Below are positions 28,483-40,567 of a DNA stretch of 64,000 nt, in pieces (the first letter of the stretch is position 1; every line of letters begins with the position of its first letter). The position numbers were made by a program, and so were the translations under genes. The stretch is from Streptomyces sp. NBC_01197 (lineage in GTDB: Bacteria; Actinomycetota; Actinomycetes; Streptomycetales; Streptomycetaceae). The notes under the pieces were generated by a model. That model ran no database searches. It worked only from the letters and a program-made list of their open reading frames with translations, and was not told where the DNA came from. The DNA lies in assembly GCF_036010505.1 (NCBI RefSeq), contig NZ_CP108569.1, positions 5,261,001-5,325,000 of the forward strand, written 5' to 3'.

Positions 28483-29771
28483 CCGCACAGCTGATCGTCG
28501 GTGCGGTCGCGCTGGTCGTGGTCGCCTGGCTGGCGGCCTGCGCCGAGACGGGCATCGCCCGTACGTCGAGTTTCCGGGCCGCCGAGGCCGTACGGTCGGG
28601 GCGGCGCGGCAGCGAGAAGCTGGCGCAGATCGCCACCGACCCGACCCGGTATCTCAATGTGGCGCTGCTGGTGCGGGTCGCCTGCGAGATGGCGGCCGGG
28701 GTCCTCGTCACCTACGTCTGTCTCCGGGAGCTGTCCGAGACCTGGCAGGCGCTGGCGCTGGCCATCGCCCTGATGGTGCTGGTGAGTTATGTGGCCGTCG
28801 GCGTCTCGCCGCGCACCATCGGCCGCCAGCACCCGCTGAACACGGCGACCGCTGCCGCCTATGTCCTGCTGCCGCTGGCCCGCGTGATGGGTCCGGTCCC
28901 GCAGTTGCTGATCCTCATCGGTAACGCGCTGACGCCCGGAAAGGGCTTCCGCAAGGGCCCGTTCGCGTCCGAGGCCGAGCTGCGCGCCATGGTCGACCTC
29001 GCCGAGCAGGAGTCGCTGATCGAGGACGACGAGCGCCGGATGGTGCACTCCGTCTTCGAGCTGGGCGACACCCTGGTCCGCGAGGTGATGGTCCCGCGCA
29101 CCGACCTGGTCTGCATCGAGCGCTCGAAGACGATCCGCCAGGCCACCACGCTGGCGTTGCGCTCGGGCTTCTCGCGGATCCCGGTGACGGGGGAGAACGA
29201 GGACGACATCGTCGGCGTCGTCTACCTCAAGGACCTGGTCAGGAAGACCCACATCAGCCGGGACGCGGAGACCGACCTGGTCTCCACCGTGATGCGCCCC
29301 GCCGTCTTCGTGCCCGACACCAAGAACGCCGGTGATCTCCTGCGCGAGATGCAGCAGGACCGCAACCATGTCGCCGTCGTCATCGACGAGTACGGCGGCA
29401 CGGCGGGCATCGTCACCATCGAGGACATCCTCGAAGAGATCGTCGGCGAGATCACCGACGAGTACGACCGCGAGCTGCCGCAGGTGGAGGACGTGGGCGA
29501 GGGCCGCTTCCGGGTCACCGCCCGCCTCGACATCGAGGACCTGGGCGAGCTGTACGGGCTGGACGAGTACGACGACGAGGACGTGGAGACCGTCGGCGGT
29601 CTGCTGGCCAAGGCCCTCGGCCGGGTGCCGATCGCGGGCGCTTCCGCGATCGTCGACCTGCCGGACGGCAGGCGGCTGCGGCTCACCGCCGAGTCCCCCG
29701 CGGGCCGCCGGAACAAGATCGTGACAGTACTGGCCGAGCCGGTCGCCGATGTGGAGGAGACAGCGGGATGA
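28479..29771 (+). CDS. CNNM/CorC family membrane protein with CBS pair
   Basis: A 430-residue protein: an N-terminal CNNM (DUF21) membrane domain with three to four segments ([36 protein letters not shown]), two CBS domains in the centre ([65 protein letters not shown]), and a C-terminal CorC/HlyC transporter-associated domain. Such proteins are linked to magnesium or cobalt homeostasis; older annotations call them haemolysins without basis. Overlaps its neighbours on both sides by four bases. Confidence 0.93.
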   Translation: MTAQLIVGAVALVVVAWLAACAETGIARTSSFRAAEAVRSGRRGSEKLAQIATDPTRYLNVALLVRVACEMAAGVLVTYVCLRELSETWQALALAIALMVLVSYVAVGVSPRTIGRQHPLNTATAAAYVLLPLARVMGPVPQLLILIGNALTPGKGFRKGPFASEAELRAMVDLAEQESLIEDDERRMVHSVFELGDTLVREVMVPRTDLVCIERSKTIRQATTLALRSGFSRIPVTGENEDDIVGVVYLKDLVRKTHISRDAETDLVSTVMRPAVFVPDTKNAGDLLREMQQDRNHVAVVIDEYGGTAGIVTIEDILEEIVGEITDEYDRELPQVEDVGEGRFRVTARLDIEDLGELYGLDEYDDEDVETVGGLLAKALGRVPIAGASAIVDLPDGRRLRLTAESPAGRRNKIVTVLAEPVADVEETAG

Positions 29772-30121
29772 CACCGCAGCAGCTCAGGGCGTTCTGCCTG
29801 GAATTCAACGCCGCGGCCGAGGAGTTCCCGTTCGGCCCGGAGACGTCGGTGTTCAAGGTGTGCGGCAAGGTGTTCGCGCTGAGCCACCTCGACGGTGACC
29901 CGCTGCAGATCTCGCTCAAGTGCGACCCGGACGAAGCGGTCCGGCTGCGCGCCGAGTACGAGGCGGTCGTCCCCGGCTGGCATCTCAACAAGCGCCACTG
30001 GAACACGGTGACGGTCGGGCCGCTGCCCGACCGTCTGGTCCGTGAGCTCATCGAGGATTCGTACGATCTCGTGGTGGCCGGTCTGCCGAAGGCGGAGCGC
30101 CTCCGGCTCGACCGCCGCTGA
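29768..30121 (+). CDS. MmcQ/YjbR family protein
   Basis: A 117-residue small DNA-binding-like protein of the YjbR (CyaY-like fold) family: EEFPFGPETSVFKVCGKVFAL, ISLKCDPDEAVRLR, PGWHLNKRHWNTV and the C-terminal LIEDSYDLVVAGLPK match the family closely. No enzymatic function is established. It is the last gene of the phoH operon, overlapping the CNNM gene by four bases, and is convergent with the MFS gene that follows. Confidence 0.9.
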   Translation: MTPQQLRAFCLEFNAAAEEFPFGPETSVFKVCGKVFALSHLDGDPLQISLKCDPDEAVRLRAEYEAVVPGWHLNKRHWNTVTVGPLPDRLVRELIEDSYDLVVAGLPKAERLRLDRR

Positions 30122-30164
30122 CCGGTACGGGACCCGGCTGGAACAGACCCCGTCCGGACCGGAG

Positions 30165-31595
30165 TCAGGCGGCGCGGCCGTGGTCACGGCTGCGCCGGCC
30201 GAGGCCCACCGCCACCAGCACCGCGGTCCCGACGAGGATCGCCGCGGCGATGCCCAGCACGGTCCGCACCCCGTCGAAGAGGTCGGTCCGGGTGGTGGCC
30301 AGCACTCCGAGGAGCGGGATGCCGATGGTGATCCCGACCTGCTGGGTGGTGGTGACGAGCCCGGTGGCCAGGCCCTGTTCGGCGTCCGGCACACCCGAGG
30401 TGACGGTCAGCCCGTACGAGATGATCGCGCCCAGGTGCGCCATGCTGGCCACCGAGACGGCGACCGTGGCCAGCCAGACCCCCGAGTGGGCGCCGAGTCC
30501 CACCATCGTGGCGATGAACAGGCCCTGGGCGAGCAGCGAACCGACCAGCACCCGGAGGGCACCGAACCGTCCGATGACCTTCGGGGCGGCCATTCCGGCG
30601 GCCACCGACGCCAGGCCCTGGACACCGAAGACCAGCCCGGTTTCGAAGCTGGAGAGGTGCAGGACCTCCTGGAGGTACAGGGTCAGGACGAAGACCACCG
30701 TCGACATCATCGAGAAGGTGATGAGCCCGCCCAGGTTGCCCCAGGCCACGGTGCGCCGCTTGAGTATCGGCAGCGACACCAGCGGGGCGTCGGCGCGGGA
30801 TTCGACGATCACGAAGCCGGCCAGCAGGGCGATGCCGAGCACCAGCGACACCAGGACGTCGGTGTGGCCGAAGCCGCGCTGGGCCGCCGTCGACAGGGCG
30901 TAGATCATCGCGAGCAGCCCGCCGGTGACGGTCACCGCGCCCGGGATGTCGAGGCGCGGGCGCTCGGAGTGGCGTGACTCGGTGAGCAGCCGGGGAGCCA
31001 GGGCGAGCACGATTACCGCTGCCGCGCCCAGCAGACCCATGGTCGAGCGCCAGCCCAGGGTGTCCGTCAGGACGCCGCCCAGCACCATGCCGACGGTGAA
31101 GCCGAGCGAGAGCAGGGTGCCGCTGATGCCCAGCGCCCGGTCGCGCTGCGGGCCTTCGGGGAACGTGGTGGTCAACAGGGACATCCCGGTCGGCACGATG
31201 ACCGCGGCGCCCAGGCCCTGGAGGGCCCGGCCGGTGAGGAAGACCTCCTGGTTCCAGGCGAAGGTCGCGACCAGCGAGGCCGTGCCGAAGACGGTGAGAC
31301 CCGTGAGGAACAGCTTGCGCCGGCCGAAGAGGTCGGCGATCCGGCCGAAGAGGAGCAGAAAGCCGCCGGAGGGCAGTGCGAAGGCGGTGACGGCCCACTG
31401 GAGCCCGGCCCTGGTCATGCCCAGGTCCTGGCCGAGCACGGGGAGCGCCACGTTCAGTACGGAGAAGTCGAGCGCCACCATGAACTGGGCCGCGCACAGG
31501 ACGAGCAGGACGAGCCTGGCCCGGCCGGTGAGCCGGTTGTCGGCCGCCGGTGGGGCGGGAGTCGGGGTGAGTGCGGGTGAGGTATCGATCGCCAT
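30165..31595 (-). CDS. MFS efflux transporter, DHA2 (14-segment) type
   Basis: A 476-residue drug:proton antiporter-like protein. Motif C-like and family stretches: LDFSVLNVALPVLGQDLG, LLFGRIADLFGRRKLF, RALQGLGAAVIVPTGMSLL, TLLSLGFTVGMVLGGVL. It should export a small molecule; the substrate is unknown. ATG at 31595 is used because upstream codons run into the divergent regulator gene. The XRE regulator starts 91 bp away on the other strand, a layout typical of a regulator controlling its own pump. Confidence 0.87.
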   Translation of the reverse strand: MAIDTSPALTPTPAPPAADNRLTGRARLVLLVLCAAQFMVALDFSVLNVALPVLGQDLGMTRAGLQWAVTAFALPSGGFLLLFGRIADLFGRRKLFLTGLTVFGTASLVATFAWNQEVFLTGRALQGLGAAVIVPTGMSLLTTTFPEGPQRDRALGISGTLLSLGFTVGMVLGGVLTDTLGWRSTMGLLGAAAVIVLALAPRLLTESRHSERPRLDIPGAVTVTGGLLAMIYALSTAAQRGFGHTDVLVSLVLGIALLAGFVIVESRADAPLVSLPILKRRTVAWGNLGGLITFSMMSTVVFVLTLYLQEVLHLSSFETGLVFGVQGLASVAAGMAAPKVIGRFGALRVLVGSLLAQGLFIATMVGLGAHSGVWLATVAVSVASMAHLGAIISYGLTVTSGVPDAEQGLATGLVTTTQQVGITIGIPLLGVLATTRTDLFDGVRTVLGIAAAILVGTAVLVAVGLGRRSRDHGRAA

Positions 31596-31686
31596 GTCCT
31601 GAGCTTCGGGCTCCGGGAACAATCGTGGGGAGCGGGTACTTATGCTGGTGGCCGCACCACCAGGCAGCCGTACAGGGGGAGATGTC

Positions 31687-32592
31687 GTGGCGAGTCCGAT
31701 GGAGAGCGGGGCGGAAGGGCCGAGGCCCGGCACCAAGGCGCACCGGCTGAGTGAGCTGCGGGAGTTCCTGATGAGCCGGCGGGCCAGGATCACCCCGGCC
31801 GAGGCGGGGCTGCTCGACGGCGGCGGCCGGCGGCGCACGCCGGGACTGCGGCGTGAGGAGGTCGCCGTCCTCGCGGGCGTGGGCGTCTCCTGGTACCAGT
31901 GGCTTGAGCAGGGCCGGGACATCACGGTGTCGCCGCAGGTCCTGGACTCGGTGGGCCGGGTGCTGAAGCTGAGCAGCGCCGAGCGCCGCCATCTCTATGT
32001 GCTGGCCGGGCTGAACCCGCCGCCGCAGGAGGTCGATCCGGCCAACGTCGACATGTGCGACGGGCTGAAGCGGCTGATCGACGCGTGGATGCCGTTCCCG
32101 GCGCACATCATGGACCAGTACTGGAACACGATCATGTACAACGACGCTGCGGCGATGACGCTGGCCATGCGCCCCGGCCTCGTGCAGAACTGTCTGATCG
32201 CGTTCTTCACCGACCCCGTCTACCGGGCGCGCGCCAAGGGCTGGGAGTCCATCGCACACCAGGTGGTCGCGCAGTTCCGGGCCGCCTGCTCGGAGTGCCC
32301 CGACGACGACGGGTTCCAGGCGGTCGTCACCGAGGCGAAGGAGCGCAGCGGCGAGTTCGCCGAGCTGTGGGAGCGCCGGGACATCGCACCGGGCGGGCAG
32401 ATCCGCAAGGAGCTGGAGCATCCGGTGGTCGGCACGCTGTTCGTGGAGTCCACCCAGCTGAGGGTTCCGGCCCGGCCCGATCTGGCGATCGTGCTGCACA
32501 CCCCGCTGCCCGACACGGGGACGGAGGCCAAGCTCCAGTGGCTGGCATCGCCGGAGGGCCGCAGGGGCTCGATGTACCCGGTCGCCAACTGA
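31687..32592 (+). CDS. XRE-type regulator with MmyB-like ligand domain
   Basis: A 301-residue regulator. The N-terminal helix-turn-helix is RRTPGLRREEVAVLAGVGVSWYQWLEQGRDITVSPQVLDSVGRVL and the C-terminal two thirds (PAHIMDQYWNTIMYNDAA through LVQNCLIAFFTDPVYRA to MYPVAN) match the MmyB-like/PAS-like ligand domain, which in relatives binds fatty acids. GTG at 31687 has a GGGGGAGA box. Very common in Streptomyces, often beside an oxidoreductase or transporter; here the divergent MFS pump is the likely target. Confidence 0.88.
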   Translation: MASPMESGAEGPRPGTKAHRLSELREFLMSRRARITPAEAGLLDGGGRRRTPGLRREEVAVLAGVGVSWYQWLEQGRDITVSPQVLDSVGRVLKLSSAERRHLYVLAGLNPPPQEVDPANVDMCDGLKRLIDAWMPFPAHIMDQYWNTIMYNDAAAMTLAMRPGLVQNCLIAFFTDPVYRARAKGWESIAHQVVAQFRAACSECPDDDGFQAVVTEAKERSGEFAELWERRDIAPGGQIRKELEHPVVGTLFVESTQLRVPARPDLAIVLHTPLPDTGTEAKLQWLASPEGRRGSMYPVAN

Positions 32593-32619
32593 CCGGTGCG
32601 GGCTCTTTATGCTCTGCCC

Positions 32620-33033
32620 ATGAGCGACGACGAAGCGAACAGCGCAGACAGCGGTACGGGTATCGGTACGGGCAGCGCGGAGGCCGGGGGCCCGGTCCTG
32701 GACGCCGAGGACCGCAAGATCATCACGCTGGCGCGCAGCGCCCGGGCCCGTAACGGAGTGCCCGAGGGCGCCGCCGTACGGGACGAGACCGGGCGTACGT
32801 ATGTCGCGGGGACCGTCGATCTCGACTCGCTGAAGCTCTCCGCGCTGCGGACCGCCGTCGCGATGGCGGTCGCGAGCGGGGCGCGGTCGCTGGAGGCCGC
32901 TGCCGTGGTCAGCGCCGCCGGGGAGGTGTCCGACCAGGACCGCGCCGCGGTGAAGGACCTGGGCGGAGCCGGTACCCCGGTGCTGCTGGCGGGCCCCGAC
33001 GGCACGCTGCGGACGACGGTCACGGCGGGCTGA
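32620..33033 (+). CDS. Cytidine deaminase-like protein without zinc ligands
   Basis: A 137-residue protein whose core (LARSARARNGVPEGAAVRDETGRTYVAGTVDLDSLKLSALRTAVAMAV) follows the strand-helix order of small cytidine deaminases. The Cys/His-Ala-Glu zinc motif is replaced by SAL and no PCxxC motif follows, so the protein cannot bind zinc in the usual way and is unlikely to deaminate. The N-terminal 25 residues are low-complexity and probably disordered. In actinobacteria a gene of this kind commonly sits beside era; here amtB-glnK separates the two. Its role is unknown. Confidence 0.68.
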   Translation: MSDDEANSADSGTGIGTGSAEAGGPVLDAEDRKIITLARSARARNGVPEGAAVRDETGRTYVAGTVDLDSLKLSALRTAVAMAVASGARSLEAAAVVSAAGEVSDQDRAAVKDLGGAGTPVLLAGPDGTLRTTVTAG

Positions 33034-33067
33034 ACCGCTTCCACGGCGTTCCGCGGGTCGAAGCCGT

Positions 33068-34741
<1,674 letters not shown>

Positions 34742-34900
34742 TCACCTCTCCGGTTACGTTGCGGTAGAGGTTCCCGCTTTCGCGTTTCCACACGGCTGCA
34801 CCCGTGTTTCGTCCGTATTTCGTGTCGCGGACGGTTACCGGAAACCCATCGCGGGGCCACCTGGTCGGCGTCCACCGGACGATCGGGGAGAATGGGCGCC

Positions 34901-35842
34901 ATGAGCGTTCACACCCAGCCTTCCGAAGCCGCCCACCGGGCCGGTTTCGCCTGCTTCGTCGGCCGCCCCAACGCGGGCAAGTCCACTCTCACGAACGCTC
35001 TCGTCGGCAAGAAGGTGGCGATCACCTCCAGCCGGCCGCAGACCACCCGCCACACCGTGCGCGGCATCGTGCACCGCCCCGACGCCCAGCTGATCCTGGT
35101 GGACACCCCCGGCCTCCACAAGCCGCGCACGCTGCTGGGCGAGCGGCTCAACGACGTCGTACGGACCACCTGGGCCGAGGTCGACGTCATCGGCTTCTGC
35201 GTCCCCGCCGACCAGAAGCTGGGCCCCGGTGACAAGTTCATCGCCAAGGAACTCGCCGGGATCAGGAAGACCCCGAAGATCGCCGTGGTCACCAAGACCG
35301 ACCTGGTCGACGGCAAGCAGCTCGCCGAGCAGCTCATCGCCATCGACCAGCTCGCCACGGAACTCGGCTTCGAATGGGCCGAGATCATCCCGGTCTCCGC
35401 CGTCGGCGACCAGCAGGTCTCGCTCCTCGCCGACCTCATCGCCCCGCTGCTGCCGCTGAGCCCCCCGCTCTACCCGGAGGGCGACCTCACGGACGAGCCC
35501 GAGATGGTGATGGTCGCGGAGCTGATCCGGGAGGCCGCGCTGGAGGGCGTACGGGACGAGCTGCCGCACTCCATCGCCGTCGTCGTCGAGGAGATGCTGC
35601 CCCGCGAGAACCGGCCCGCGGACAAGCCGCTGCTCGACATCCACGCGAACGTATACATCGAGCGGCCGAGCCAGAAGGGCATCATCATCGGGCCCAAGGG
35701 CGCCCGCCTGAAGGACGTCGGCATGAAGTCCCGCAAGCAGATCGAGGCACTGCTCGGCACCCCGGTCTTCCTGGACCTGCACGTGAAGGTGGCGAAGGAC
35801 TGGCAGCGGGACCCGAAGCAGCTGCGGAAGCTCGGCTTCTGA
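34901..35842 (+). CDS. era: GTPase Era
   Basis: A 313-residue essential GTPase that binds 16S rRNA and assists 30S assembly. G motifs: GRPNAGKST (residues 21-29), TTRHT, DTPGLHKP, VVTKTDLVD, followed by the KH RNA-binding domain with IHANVYIERPSQKGIIIGPKGARLKDVG. ATG at 34901 is preferred over the ATG at 34892 because GGGGAG lies ten bases before it and only one before the other. It is convergent with the small inhibitor-like gene downstream. Confidence 0.96.
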   Translation: MSVHTQPSEAAHRAGFACFVGRPNAGKSTLTNALVGKKVAITSSRPQTTRHTVRGIVHRPDAQLILVDTPGLHKPRTLLGERLNDVVRTTWAEVDVIGFCVPADQKLGPGDKFIAKELAGIRKTPKIAVVTKTDLVDGKQLAEQLIAIDQLATELGFEWAEIIPVSAVGDQQVSLLADLIAPLLPLSPPLYPEGDLTDEPEMVMVAELIREAALEGVRDELPHSIAVVVEEMLPRENRPADKPLLDIHANVYIERPSQKGIIIGPKGARLKDVGMKSRKQIEALLGTPVFLDLHVKVAKDWQRDPKQLRKLGF

Positions 35843-35879
35843 GCCCCGCCCGTCAGGGCCCCTCACCCGTGCCGCGGCA

Positions 35880-36146
35880 CTACGCCCCCTCCTTCAGCAC
35901 CCGCGAGATCAGCGACCGCTGCGCCTCGCTGAGCCGCGGGTCCGTGCAGTACACCGTCCGGTCGTCCACCGTGATCCGGTAGTTGAACCCGTCGGGCACC
36001 CCCTGGGGCGGTGCGTCGTGGCCCGCCGCGACCGCCTGTTCGGCCAGCTCGTGCCACTCGCCGGCATCGGGCCGGGCCGAGGTGTCCACCTCGGCCCGGC
36101 GCTCGATGCCGGCGAAGCCTCCCGTGCGCCTTACCTGGATACGCAT
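35880..36146 (-). CDS. Emfourin-like protealysin inhibitor
   Basis: An 88-residue protein with the opening MRIQVRRTGGFAGIERRAEV and the central VPDGFNYRITVDDRTVYCTDPRLSEAQRSLI, which match the emfourin family of M4 metallopeptidase inhibitors (first found beside protealysin in Serratia). There is no signal peptide, so it would act in the cytosol. It lies 51 bp downstream of, and in the same direction as, the M4 peptidase gene, the arrangement expected for a protease and its inhibitor. Inhibition of this particular enzyme is inferred from family and position. Confidence 0.8.
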   Translation of the reverse strand: MRIQVRRTGGFAGIERRAEVDTSARPDAGEWHELAEQAVAAGHDAPPQGVPDGFNYRITVDDRTVYCTDPRLSEAQRSLISRVLKEGA

Positions 36147-36197
36147 GGGAACTGTCTACCCCCTGTCGAGCCGTCGACCTCTTGCCCGATCGACTTC

Positions 36198-37313
36198 CTA
36201 CGCACCGGTCGGGACACCGACCGTGGACCAGGCTTTGGTCACCGCCTCCTGCTCGTCGCCGCTGCCGAAGCGGGCCTGGGCGGCCTTGACCGTCAGCCGG
36301 GCGAAGTCCGCGAAGCTCGCGTCGGCCGCCAGGTCGCCGCCGGTCAGGGTGTCGTACCAGATCTGCCCGGCCCGCTCCCAGGCCTTGCCGCCCAGGGCGT
36401 CCGCGAGCAGGTAGAAGGCGTGGTTGGGGATACCGGAGTTGACGTGCACCCCGCCGTTGTCGTCGGTGGTCTTGACGTACCCCTTCATCGTCCCGGGCTG
36501 CGGGTCCTTGCCGAGCGCAGGGTCGTCGTACGCGGTGCCCGGCGCCTTCATCGAGCGCAGCGCGACCCCGGATACGCGAGGCGCCAGGAGGCCGGCGCCG
36601 ATCAACCAGTCGGCCTGGTCGGCGGTCTGGCCCAGGGCGTACTGCTTGATGAGCGAGCCGAAGACGTCCGAGACCGACTCGTTGAGCGCGCCGGACTGGC
36701 CGGAGTACGCCAGGTTCGCGGTGTACTGCGTGACGCCGTGGGTGAGTTCGTGGCCGATGACGTCCACCGGGATGGTGAAGTCGAGGAACATCTTCCCGTC
36801 ACCGTCGCCGAAGACCATCTGGCTGCCGTCCCAGAAGGCGTTGTTGTACTGCCGGTCGTAGTGGACGCTCGCGTCGAGCGCCAGCCCCTTGCCGTCGATC
36901 GAGTACCGCCCGTACGCCTTGAGGTACAGCTCGAAGGTAGCGCCGAGGCCCGCGTAGGCCCGGTTGACCGTAGCGTCCTTGCTCGGCTGCGCGCCCTCCG
37001 CGCGGACCTTGGTGCCGGGCAGTTGGGTGCCGTGCCCGGCGTCGTAGATGGTGCGCTTCGGCATCCTGGGCGCCGGGTCGGCGGGCCCCGAGACGCCACC
37101 GTCCCCGCGCGCGGTGGCGGCCATGGCCGTCCGGCGCCGGCTGCGGTGCGAGTCGTCCGCCTCAAGGGTGCGGCGGGCCGGGCCGGAGAGCTCCGGGTCG
37201 TCGGCTTCCGCGAGCTTGTTGAGGATGTGCGGCGGGATGATGGTGCAGAAGACGGAAGGTGCGGCCGGGCCGGTCATCCCGGTGGTGCCAGTCATCTCAG
37301 GAGTGTCAGTCAT
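36198..37313 (-). CDS. Protealysin-type M4 metallopeptidase
   Basis: A 371-residue zinc peptidase of the thermolysin family. HELTH is at residues 188-192, the third zinc ligand is Glu212 in GALNESVSD, and the catalytic histidine is in GGVHVNSGIPNHAF (about residue 290). The N-terminal part is short, with CTIIPPHILNKLAE resembling the protealysin propeptide motif, and there is no signal peptide, unlike secreted thermolysins. Such enzymes self-process and act inside cells or leave by non-classical routes. The ATG at 37313 is the first with a repetitive Met-Thr stretch; further in-frame Met codons follow at residues 7 and 13. Transcribed towards the emfourin-like gene. Confidence 0.92.
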   Translation of the reverse strand: MTDTPEMTGTTGMTGPAAPSVFCTIIPPHILNKLAEADDPELSGPARRTLEADDSHRSRRRTAMAATARGDGGVSGPADPAPRMPKRTIYDAGHGTQLPGTKVRAEGAQPSKDATVNRAYAGLGATFELYLKAYGRYSIDGKGLALDASVHYDRQYNNAFWDGSQMVFGDGDGKMFLDFTIPVDVIGHELTHGVTQYTANLAYSGQSGALNESVSDVFGSLIKQYALGQTADQADWLIGAGLLAPRVSGVALRSMKAPGTAYDDPALGKDPQPGTMKGYVKTTDDNGGVHVNSGIPNHAFYLLADALGGKAWERAGQIWYDTLTGGDLAADASFADFARLTVKAAQARFGSGDEQEAVTKAWSTVGVPTGA

Positions 37314-37473
37314 GTCTTCGAATGTGGCACTGCGTAAGGGAATTGTCACTGGTTGCGATGGCGATTGACGAGAAAGAGTGACCCGGCACCGCGTCGGCGC
37401 CGACTGTCGGGTGTCCCGCATACTGATACGGGAGCGGCGTTCACGGTGCCGCTGGGCTAGGCTGCGGAACATC

Positions 37474-37521
37474 ATGCGTTTCGGGCTGCTTCTCCTTAGC
37501 TGCCGCGGCGAGGGCCTGTAG
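37474..37521 (+). CDS. leuA leader peptide
   Basis: A 15-codon reading frame, MRFGLLLLSCRGEGL, with four consecutive leucine codons and a fifth at the end, stops 87 bp upstream of leuA. A leucine-rich leader in front of 2-isopropylmalate synthase is a known attenuation device in actinobacteria: ribosome stalling at low leucine changes the folding of the downstream RNA. A TAGGCT hexamer at 37458-37463 lies 11 bp before it, so the leader may be read from a transcript starting very close to its ATG. The downstream alternative hairpins could not be resolved by eye. Confidence 0.75.
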   Translation: MRFGLLLLSCRGEGL

Positions 37522-37527
37522 TCGTAG

Positions 37528-39366
<1,839 letters not shown>

Positions 39367-39408
39367 CCCATGTGCCCCGCCCGCTGACTCCAGCACCCCG
39401 CTCCGCGT

Positions 39409-39454
39409 GACCGGGGCCGTCCCGGAAGCTCTTCTTACGGGTACGGCCCCGGTC
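39409..39454 (+). terminator. Terminator after leuA
   Basis: GACCGGGGCCGT (39409-39420) pairs perfectly with ACGGCCCCGGTC (39443-39454); the loop has an inner CCCG/CGGG pairing, and CTCGGTTTTTC follows, giving a T run unusual for this genome. The remaining 240 bp to the next gene contain one further 8-bp inverted repeat (CGGAACCC/GGGTTCCG at 39481-39515) and no gene that I can support. Confidence 0.85.
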
Positions 39455-39692
39455 TCGGTTTTTCGGCGGTCCCGGCCGTACGGAACCCTTCTGACCTCTC
39501 CGTTACCGGGTTCCGGCCGCGCTCCGGGATGGTCGGGACCAAGCCATCTCCTGTCAGGGTGCTGACGCCGCATCATCGATGTGGCTAACATCACGTCCAC
39601 ATGGCGGCCCTGTGTCCAACGGAACAACCGGGGGACACGGGCGTGGTGGAGCGCAGCGCAACGGAGCGCTGCCGGTGTTACGGAGGTGAGCC

Positions 39693-40388
39693 GTGCTGTC
39701 AGTCCGTGGACGAAGCGGCAAGAAGTCGATCATCTGGGCCGTCCGTACCTCCTGGGACACGGTCGGCGACGGCGAGTTCTTCTGTGCGGACTGCGGGGGA
39801 GACCGCAACTACCGCCGCCTGACAGGCCGCCGCCGGCTCACCGTGCTCGGTCTGCCGCTCCTCTCGCGCGGCCGCACCGGCCCGGTGGTCGAATGCGCCG
39901 CCTGCTGGACGCAGTTCTCCACCGACACCCTCGACCGCCCCACCACGACGCGCTTCTCGGCGATGCTGCGTGACGCGGTCCACACGGTGACGCTCGCCGT
40001 CCTCACCGCGGGCGGCACCGGCTCCCACGCGGTCATCGAGACAGCCGTCTCCACGGTCCGGGCCGCCGGGTTCGACGAGTGCACCGAGGAGCAGCTCACC
40101 GCCCTGGTCGACGCGCTCGCCGCGGACACCGGCCGTTTCGTCACGGACACCGAGCCGTGCGGGGCCGCGCTCACCATCGAACTGCACGAGTCGCTGCAGC
40201 CGCTGACACCGCATCTCGCCCCGGTGGGCCGGGAGTCGATCCTGCTCCAGGGCGCCCGGATCGCCCTCGCCGACGGCCCGTACAGCCCCGCGGAGCGCGA
40301 GGTGCTCGCGACGGTCGGCGGCGCACTCCAGCTCTGCACGCAGGACACGGCCCGGCTGCTGGCGGCAGCGGCGCGGACACCTTCCTGA
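39693..40388 (+). CDS. Zinc-ribbon TerB-like protein
   Basis: A 231-residue protein with an N-terminal zinc ribbon (FFCADCGGDRNYRRL, then VVECAACWTQFS, giving CxxC...CxxC) and a C-terminal helical domain resembling TerB (SILLQGARIALADGPYSPAEREVLATVGGAL). TerB proteins belong to tellurite-resistance and membrane-linked stress systems; no other ter genes are present here. The GTG at 39693 follows a perfect GGAGGTGA. It stands alone upstream of recO. Confidence 0.78.
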   Translation: MLSVRGRSGKKSIIWAVRTSWDTVGDGEFFCADCGGDRNYRRLTGRRRLTVLGLPLLSRGRTGPVVECAACWTQFSTDTLDRPTTTRFSAMLRDAVHTVTLAVLTAGGTGSHAVIETAVSTVRAAGFDECTEEQLTALVDALAADTGRFVTDTEPCGAALTIELHESLQPLTPHLAPVGRESILLQGARIALADGPYSPAEREVLATVGGALQLCTQDTARLLAAAARTPS

Positions 40389-40567
40389 GGCGCGGACGCC
40401 TTCCTGAGAACGTGCCCGTACCCCGTACTGCTCGCCGATCTGGACCGGGCCGTCGCCAAGGGCGCCGAGGACCGCACCACCGACACCGACCGGCGGCTCG
40501 CCCTGCCCGTCCCGGACGTATGGGACTCGGCGCGTACAGGCTCCTCGCGTACGGGACAATGGACCCC

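Noticed and set aside
33034..33067. Possible terminator between the deaminase-like gene and glnK
   Set aside because: No stem longer than five base pairs could be found.
34784..34846. GlnR-like sites upstream of amtB (two GTTTC pentamers 22 bp apart, and GGTTACCGGAAACC)
   Set aside because: The spacing of the pentamers is right for GlnR boxes, but the GTnAC half-sites between them are not recognisable and the third element has the wrong spacing, so I do not call an operator.
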